In this document: one piece after another, positions 6,777 to 11,135 of the stretch
Numbering within the stretch: position 1 is the stretch's first letter
Layout: each line of letters opens with the position of its first letter
NCBI GenBank assembly: GCA_937954195.1
Contig: CALFYR010000278.1
Location: 1 to 11,135, forward strand
Length of the DNA stretch: 11,135 nucleotides
DNA from: an uncultured Dehalococcoidia bacterium
GTDB taxonomy: Bacteria; Chloroflexota; Dehalococcoidia; Tepidiformales; Tepidiformaceae
Reading direction: 5' to 3'
Notes under the pieces: generated by a model
Databases searched by the model: none
Told to the model about the DNA's origin: nothing
Seen by the model: only the letters and a program-made list of their open reading frames with translations
Position numbers and translations under genes: made by a program

Positions 6777-7355
6777 ATGGCCAGCACGACCCGCGACCTG
6801 AATGACGATTGCAGCGGCCCGCCGCACCCGATCTTCGCGGCTGCTGCCAGCCCGGCCTGCCCCGATCACTGGGCCCGTGCCGCGCACCTGATCGATTCGT
6901 ACATCACCTGGATCGAGCAGGCCATGGGCGTGGACCTCACGCAGTACCGGCAGGACAACCAGGCGGAACTCGGGAGCCTGCAGGACTACTACAGCTGGCC
7001 GACAGGCCACCTGATCGTCGGGGTCGTTGATGGCCGCATTGTTGGCACCACCGGCGTCAAGCTCATGGAGCCCGGCGTGGCCGAGCTCCGCCGCATGTAC
7101 GTGGCGCCCGAAGGCCGCGGGCACGGCATCGCGCCGATGCTCCTGCGGTCCGCGGTCAGGGTCAGCCGCCAGCTCGGCGCCGAAGTACTCCGGCTGGAGA
7201 CGATGCCGTGGCTGATGAAGGACGCCGTCCGCATGTACCTGCGCGCCGGGTTCGTGCCGATCCAGCACTACACGCCGCTGGGTGAGCAGACCCACGGCGC
7301 GATTGCGATGGAGCTTCGCCTGCCGAGCGACTCGGAACTGAGGGCGGCGAGCTAA
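6777..7355 (+). CDS. GNAT-family N-acetyltransferase
   Basis: A 192-residue protein of the Gcn5-related acetyltransferase fold. The acetyl-CoA pyrophosphate-binding motif A is clear at 102-123, with LRRMYVAPEGRGHGIAPML containing R114-G-H-G-I-A. The preceding strands GHLIVGVVDGRIVGTTGVKL (78-96) and the C-terminal YLRAGFVPIQHY (154-165) match motifs D and B of the fold. Residues 1-35 are not part of the core and may be a flexible lead. The acceptor substrate cannot be inferred. It is a single gene: an 87-base gap precedes it and a strong hairpin follows it, isolating it from the sugar operon downstream. Confidence 0.88.
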   Translation: MASTTRDLNDDCSGPPHPIFAAAASPACPDHWARAAHLIDSYITWIEQAMGVDLTQYRQDNQAELGSLQDYYSWPTGHLIVGVVDGRIVGTTGVKLMEPGVAELRRMYVAPEGRGHGIAPMLLRSAVRVSRQLGAEVLRLETMPWLMKDAVRMYLRAGFVPIQHYTPLGEQTHGAIAMELRLPSDSELRAAS

Positions 7356-7367
7356 CTACCGTTTCCC

Positions 7368-7393
7368 GCGGCGGGCCCACCTGGGCCCGCCGC
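7368..7393 (+). terminator. Perfect 12-bp GC-rich hairpin, probable terminator of the GNAT gene
   Basis: GCGGCGGGCCCA and TGGGCCCGCCGC are exact reverse complements separated by CC, 12 bases after the TAA stop. It is followed by the short mixed tract TTACCTGTTA rather than a clean T-run. Being symmetrical it could also act on transcripts from the other strand. Its position makes it the boundary between the GNAT gene and the sugar operon. Confidence 0.65.
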
Positions 7394-7422
7394 TTACCTG
7401 TTACGCACACCGCACGTACGCT
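7394..7422 (+). promoter_or_regulatory. Candidate promoter of the amino-sugar/glycan operon, leaderless layout
   Basis: TACGCT (7417-7422) lies seven bases before the GTG at 7430 and fits a TANNNT -10 box. TTACCT (7394-7399), exactly 17 bases upstream, is a weak -35 candidate that starts right at the foot of the terminator hairpin. No Shine-Dalgarno is visible before the GTG, so the transcript may begin at or very near the start codon. Confidence 0.4.
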
Positions 7423-7429
7423 CGATGAA

Positions 7430-8023
7430 GTGCCCAAACGTATCTTCGACGTTGCGCTGACCGTGGTCTCCGCTCCCCTGTGGGCGCCGGTAACGCTCCT
7501 GGCAGCACTCATCCTTGCCGTGGAACTCAAAGGTAATCCGTTCTTTCTCCAGGAACGTATTGGTCTCCACGGGAAGCCCTTCACGATGTACAAACTGAGG
7601 ACAATGCGCCACGCGAAGCCCGGCGAGGAAGACCATTACGCGGTCGAAGACTTCGGCTCGTTCGTGTTTAGCCCCGAGGGCGACCGAAATCCGCGCATCA
7701 CGCGAATCGGCGGTTTCGCACGAAAAACGTCCATCGATGAGCTTCCAAACCTGCTCAACGTGCTCAAGGGTGAGATGTCCATCGTCGGGCCCCGCCCGGA
7801 GATCCCGGAGATCGTGTCGCAGTACCCGGCCGAGTATCACCGGCGGCATGACGTGCGCCCCGGGATAGCGGGCCTGGCCCAGGCCAGCGGTCGTTCAGAT
7901 TTGACCTATGACGAAACCGTTACCTACGATCTTCGCTACGTGGATAACCACTCGGTGCTGACCGATATCAGCATTCTGCTCAAGACGGTGCGAGCAGTCG
8001 TCACCGGCGCTGGTGCGCGATGA
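7430..8023 (+). CDS. Polyprenyl-phosphate sugar-1-phosphate transferase (PglC-like, small bacterial sugar transferase)
   Basis: The 197-residue product is a minimal monotopic phosphoglycosyl transferase. It moves a sugar-1-phosphate from a UDP-sugar to a polyprenyl phosphate at the inner face of the membrane, the first membrane step of glycan assembly. Residues about 8-31 form one hydrophobic segment with prolines at 16 and 20, as in the re-entrant helix of PglC. Conserved blocks follow: FTMYKLRTMR (51-60), the catalytic Asp-Glu dyad D103-E104 in DELPNLLNVLKGEMS, VGPRPE (119-124), and RPGIAGLAQ (143-151). The length matches PglC (about 200 residues) rather than the larger WbaP/WcaJ proteins with extra membrane segments. 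The start is a GTG. Its stop overlaps the start of the dehydratase by four bases (ATGA). Confidence 0.93.
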   Translation: MPKRIFDVALTVVSAPLWAPVTLLAALILAVELKGNPFFLQERIGLHGKPFTMYKLRTMRHAKPGEEDHYAVEDFGSFVFSPEGDRNPRITRIGGFARKTSIDELPNLLNVLKGEMSIVGPRPEIPEIVSQYPAEYHRRHDVRPGIAGLAQASGRSDLTYDETVTYDLRYVDNHSVLTDISILLKTVRAVVTGAGAR

Positions 8024-9939
8024 CCAGGTCACGATCACTGCGGTTCGCCCTCTCGCCGCGGCGGCTCCTACCCGGCGACCCACTGCGTGGCATCGCTGCA
8101 ATCCTGCTCGATGTGGTGGTTGTCGCGGCGGCGTACGCATGCGCGCTGCTGCTCCGGTTCGACGGCGACGTCCCGTCGCGAAACGCCGAATTCGTGGCGC
8201 AGGTGTTCCCGCTGCTGGCGGTGGCGTACATCGCAGGCAACCTCGTATTCGGCGTGTACCGGACGGTTTGGACGTACGGATCACTGGGAGACATCATCGG
8301 GCTCTTCCGGCCGGTCCTCGTAGTCACGGTCCTGATCTTCGCGGCGAACTTCTGGCTGCATGAGCGGTACCTCCCCCTCTCGGTCATCCTCCTGGCGGGC
8401 GGCATTGCCTTCCCGGGCATGGCGCTGGTGAAAATGCGGACCCGGCTCCTCATGCGCATGCCATGGATAGCGAACGGCTCGCGGCGGCTCCTCATCGTTG
8501 GAGCGGGACATACGGCCCAGCTGCTTGCGCGCGAACTTCAGAACAACCCGGACCTCAATTACCAGCCGGTTGGCTTCGTAGACGACGACCCGAAGCTGCT
8601 GCACCACCACATCCATGGCATCCGCGTGCTGGACAACCTGACGGGGCTTGACGAGGTCATCCGCAACATGGACGCCGAAATTGTCGCCATCGCGCTGGAC
8701 CGGGCGCCGGGCCACGTGGTGCGAGAGATTGTCGGTATCTGCCAGCGCCACAACGTACCCGTACGCATCGTGCCCGGGATGGACAACTGGGTGCTTGGGC
8801 CGGGCCACGACACCATGCGAGAGATCACGCTCGACGACCTGCTGGGCCGCGAACCCGTCCAGGTTGACTACGCCGCTTGCAGCCAATCGGTGAAGGACCA
8901 GGTGGTGCTCGTGACCGGCGCGGCCGGCTCCATCGGATCGGAGCTGTGCCGGCAGGTGCTTACGTTCCAGCCCCGAGCGCTCCACCTGCTCGACAACAAC
9001 GAGACCGGCCTCTACGACCTGTCCCTCGAACTCGCGGGCATTTCGCCGCAGACCACGATCCGGCTCTGGGTGGCAAATGTAGCGGACGAGCCGCGAGTGA
9101 ATGAGATCTTCGCCGCCGTGCGACCAGACCTGGTGTACCACGCGGCTGCCCTGAAGCACGTACCGCTCATGGAAGAACACCCCTCGGAGGCCTTCCGCGT
9201 GAACGTCCTGGGCACGCTTCACGTGGCTCGCGCGGCGCGCACGTACGCGACGGGGATGTTCGTGCTGATTTCGACGGACAAAGCGGTTCGGCCTAGCAGC
9301 ATCATGGGAGCCACGAAGCGCATCGCGGAGTTGCTGGTGCTGGCGCTCGCCCGCGAAACCGAACTCACGAGTTACGCCGCCGTGCGCTTCGGCAACGTGA
9401 TGGGGAGCCGCGGCTCCGTCGTGCCGACGTTCATGAAGCAGATCGAGCGCGGCGGCCCGGTCACGGTCATGCACCCGGATATGCAGCGCTACTTCATCAG
9501 CATTCCCGAGGCGGTGAGCCTGGTGATCCAGGCCGGGTCGTTCGGCGGCCACGGCAACATCTACATGCTGGACATGGGCGAAGAGATCAACATCCTCGAA
9601 CTCGCCGAACGCATCATCCGGCTCCGCGGCCTGCGGCCCGGCGACGACATCGAAGTGGTGTTCACCGGCCCGCGTCCCGGCGAGAAGCTCCGCGAGGAGC
9701 TGGTCGCCGACTTCGAACACATGCAGCGAACGGACCACGCGAAGGTCATGCGCCTGACCGCGGATGTCGAGGTGACCGAACAGGAAGTGACCCGGCTGAT
9801 CGACGAACTTCGGGCGATCATGTGGGAGGACCGGGACGAGCTGGCGCGGCGGCTCCACCTGGTCGCGCGGCGCTATTCGCTCGAACACCGCGGCGACGAT
9901 GAAGCAGAAGCCGCTGCCGGGTCGGCCGCCGCCCCATGA
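8020..9939 (+). CDS. Membrane-bound nucleotide-sugar 4,6-dehydratase (PglF/CapD/FlaA1-type)
   Basis: A 639-residue protein with four membrane helices near 24-46, 63-80, 95-112 and 119-136. A first Rossmann-like domain follows ([13 protein letters not shown], 157-169), then an extended SDR catalytic domain with the NAD-binding motif [10 protein letters not shown] (299-308). Catalytic residues match PglF-type enzymes: Thr419-Asp420-Lys421 in STDKAV, and Met429 with Lys433 where other SDRs have Tyr-x-x-x-Lys. These enzymes convert UDP-GlcNAc to the 4-keto-6-deoxy sugar, first step to bacillosamine and related sugars. [12 protein letters not shown] (456-467) and [11 protein letters not shown] (551-561) are further family blocks. 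Length and order match full-length PglF/WbpM rather than the soluble FlaA1/PseB form. It overlaps both neighbours by four bases, indicating translational coupling. The last ten residues or so are Ala/Glu-rich and disordered. Confidence 0.94.
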   Translation: MTRSRSLRFALSPRRLLPGDPLRGIAAILLDVVVVAAAYACALLLRFDGDVPSRNAEFVAQVFPLLAVAYIAGNLVFGVYRTVWTYGSLGDIIGLFRPVLVVTVLIFAANFWLHERYLPLSVILLAGGIAFPGMALVKMRTRLLMRMPWIANGSRRLLIVGAGHTAQLLARELQNNPDLNYQPVGFVDDDPKLLHHHIHGIRVLDNLTGLDEVIRNMDAEIVAIALDRAPGHVVREIVGICQRHNVPVRIVPGMDNWVLGPGHDTMREITLDDLLGREPVQVDYAACSQSVKDQVVLVTGAAGSIGSELCRQVLTFQPRALHLLDNNETGLYDLSLELAGISPQTTIRLWVANVADEPRVNEIFAAVRPDLVYHAAALKHVPLMEEHPSEAFRVNVLGTLHVARAARTYATGMFVLISTDKAVRPSSIMGATKRIAELLVLALARETELTSYAAVRFGNVMGSRGSVVPTFMKQIERGGPVTVMHPDMQRYFISIPEAVSLVIQAGSFGGHGNIYMLDMGEEINILELAERIIRLRGLRPGDDIEVVFTGPRPGEKLREELVADFEHMQRTDHAKVMRLTADVEVTEQEVTRLIDELRAIMWEDRDELARRLHLVARRYSLEHRGDDEAEAAAGSAAAP

Positions 9940-10523
9940 GCGACTTCCGGGTTCACCCGACGGCGGAAGTGAGCGACCGTGCAACCATCGGCGCAGGCGC
10001 GAGCATCTGGCACCAGGCGCAGGTCCGGGAAGGCGCGTCGGTCGGCGCCAACAGCATTATCGGCAAGGGCGTGTACGTCGGCGCGGATGTAGCGGTCGGG
10101 GCCAACTGCAAAGTGCAGAACTACTCGTGCGTGTACGAGGGCACGACGCTCGAAGACGGCGTCTTCGTCGGCCCCGAAGTCGTGTTTACGAACGACCGCT
10201 ACCCGCGAGCCGTGAACCCGGACATGACCATCAAAGCCGCCAGCGACTGGCACCTCGAAGGTTCGACCGTGCGGTCCGGCGCTTCAGTTGGTTCGCGGTC
10301 GGTTGTGCTTCCCGGGATCGAAATCGGCTCGTGGGCGCTGGTGGCGGCTGGTTCGGTGGTCACGAAAGACGTGCCGGCGCACGCGCTGGTCGCGGGCAAC
10401 CCGGCGAAGCAGCGCGGCTGGGTGTGCGTGTGCGCGCGGCCGCTCGACGAGGCGCTGACCTGCGCGGGATGCGGGGCGCGTTACCAGCACACAGAACGCG
10501 GGCTTGCTACTCTCGATTCGTAA
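9936..10523 (+). CDS. Left-handed beta-helix sugar N-acyltransferase (WbpD/WlbB-like) with C-terminal zinc-binding tail
   Basis: The 195-residue product is made almost entirely of hexapeptide repeats from residue 7 onward (for example [40 protein letters not shown]), giving the trimeric left-handed beta-helix fold of acetyl-CoA-dependent sugar acetyltransferases. The block [21 protein letters not shown] (66-86) resembles WbpD/WlbB, which N-acetylate a 3-amino-UDP-sugar. It lacks the N-terminal Rossmann-like domain of PglD, which acts on the 4-amino sugar of bacillosamine synthesis. The tail carries four cysteines (C164, C166, C176, C179) in a C-x-C...C-x-x-C pattern that looks like a small zinc site. 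It sits between the dehydratase (4-base overlap) and the aminotransferase (27 bases after its stop), so it most likely acetylates the amine that the aminotransferase makes. Confidence 0.88.
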   Translation: MSDFRVHPTAEVSDRATIGAGASIWHQAQVREGASVGANSIIGKGVYVGADVAVGANCKVQNYSCVYEGTTLEDGVFVGPEVVFTNDRYPRAVNPDMTIKAASDWHLEGSTVRSGASVGSRSVVLPGIEIGSWALVAAGSVVTKDVPAHALVAGNPAKQRGWVCVCARPLDEALTCAGCGARYQHTERGLATLDS

Positions 10524-10539
10524 CGCCCCGCGCCCGCGC

Positions 10540-10545
10540 AGGAGA
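10540..10545 (+). promoter_or_regulatory. Ribosome binding site of the aminotransferase gene
   Basis: AGGAGA lies five bases before the ATG at 10551 in the 27-base gap after the acyltransferase stop, and fixes the aminotransferase start. Confidence 0.7.
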
Positions 10546-10550
10546 CCCGC

Positions 10551-11135
10551 ATGACCACCGTGGACCGCCCCTTCATCCCCGTCGCGAAGCCGCTCATCGG
10601 CGAGGCCGAGAAGCGCGCCGTGATGGAAGTGCTCGATAGCGGGCAGCTCGCCATGGGCAGCCGCACGGAGGCGTTCGAAAAGGCCTTCGCGGAGTACATC
10701 GGCGCGAAACACGCCATCGGCGTGAACAGCGGCACGGCGGCGCTCATCGTCGCGCTGCAGGCGCACGGGGTCGGCCCCGGCGACGAGGTGATCACCACGC
10801 CGTTCAGCTTTATCGCGACGGCGACAAGCATCATCGCCTGCGGGGCGACCCCTGTATTCGTGGACATCGACCCGTTCGACCTGAACCTGGACCCGGACCA
10901 GGTGGAGGCGGCCATCACCGACAACACAAAGGCCGTGATGCCGGTGCATCTCTACGGGCACCCCGCGCGCACGAACGAACTGCTCGAACTGTGCGAGGAC
11001 AACGGGCTGGCGCTCGTCGAAGACGCCGCGCAGGCGCACGGGGCGGAGCACCAGGGGCAGCGCGTGGGCACGTTCGGCACCGGTTGCTTCAGCTTCTACC
11101 CCACGAAGAACATGACCACCGGCGAGGGCGGCATC
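10551..11135 (+). CDS. DegT/DnrJ/EryC1/StrS-family PLP-dependent sugar aminotransferase, partial (C-terminus beyond right edge)
   Basis: The frame is open for all 195 codons to the right edge; full-length family members are about 360-400 residues, so roughly half is present. It opens with the family-typical IPVAKPLIGEAE (9-20). NSGTAAL (59-65) is the phosphate-binding turn for PLP, TPFSFIATA (83-91) follows, D158 in VEDAAQAHG contacts the pyridine nitrogen, and K186 in SFYPTKNMTTGEGG is the Schiff-base lysine. These enzymes transfer an amino group from glutamate or glutamine to a keto-sugar nucleotide. With the dehydratase and acetyltransferase upstream, it probably aminates the 4-keto (PglE-like) or 3-keto (WbpE-like) sugar; the visible half does not decide between them. 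Confidence 0.93.
   Translation, partial: MTTVDRPFIPVAKPLIGEAEKRAVMEVLDSGQLAMGSRTEAFEKAFAEYIGAKHAIGVNSGTAALIVALQAHGVGPGDEVITTPFSFIATATSIIACGATPVFVDIDPFDLNLDPDQVEAAITDNTKAVMPVHLYGHPARTNELLELCEDNGLALVEDAAQAHGAEHQGQRVGTFGTGCFSFYPTKNMTTGEGGI

Noticed and set aside
8281..9984. 567-residue minus-strand open frame
   Set aside because: It is antisense to the dehydratase, whose motifs are complete, and is His/Val/Arg-rich with no domain signature.
1..11135. CRISPR arrays, insertion sequences, tRNA or rRNA genes
   Set aside because: No regularly spaced direct repeats, terminal inverted repeats, transposase motifs or tRNA-like folds were seen on reading through the window.

Overview
This is a high-GC bacterial chromosomal segment with tightly packed genes on both strands, short intergenic gaps and several GTG starts. 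No rRNA, tRNA, transposase, phage gene or CRISPR array was seen. The taxon cannot be fixed from the sequence. The mix of Shine-Dalgarno-led genes and apparently leaderless operon heads, plus the gene content, would suit a high-GC Chloroflexota or Actinomycetota member; this is a weak inference.

Left block, minus strand (1-3833). A TauE/SafE-type membrane transporter (3833 to 3096) is followed 20 bases later by a carboxyltransferase subunit of the methylcrotonyl-CoA carboxylase type (3075 to 1465). After a 109-base gap comes a membrane-anchored or secreted protein running off the left edge (1355 to <1). That protein has a low-complexity linker followed by a tandemly repeated, cysteine-paired extracellular domain which I do not recognise.

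Middle block, plus strand (3898-6689). Three genes lie in one apparent operon, divergent from the transporter: a glyoxalase II-like metallo-beta-lactamase-fold hydrolase, a small alpha/beta hydrolase, and a beta-CASP metallo-beta-lactamase ribonuclease of the CPSF73-like type. A GNAT acetyltransferase (6777-7355) follows and ends at a perfect 12-bp GC-rich hairpin.

Right block, plus strand (7430 to the right edge). Four genes form an operon for activated amino-sugar synthesis and lipid-linked glycan initiation: a PglC-like phosphoglycosyl transferase, a PglF/CapD-like membrane nucleotide-sugar 4,6-dehydratase, a left-handed beta-helix sugar N-acyltransferase, and a DegT/DnrJ/EryC1 PLP aminotransferase cut by the window edge. 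The first three are joined by 4-base ATGA overlaps. The likely flow is dehydratase (4-keto-6-deoxy sugar), aminotransferase (amino sugar), acetyltransferase (acetamido sugar), then transfer of the sugar phosphate to a polyprenyl phosphate carrier, for surface polysaccharide or protein glycosylation.

Most of the window is recognisable housekeeping and envelope metabolism. The least explained items are the repeated surface protein at the left edge, the TANNNT boxes placed 6-8 bases before three operon-leading start codons, and the mixed Pgl/Wbp character of the sugar operon. I found no convincing evidence of a wholly new multi-gene system.
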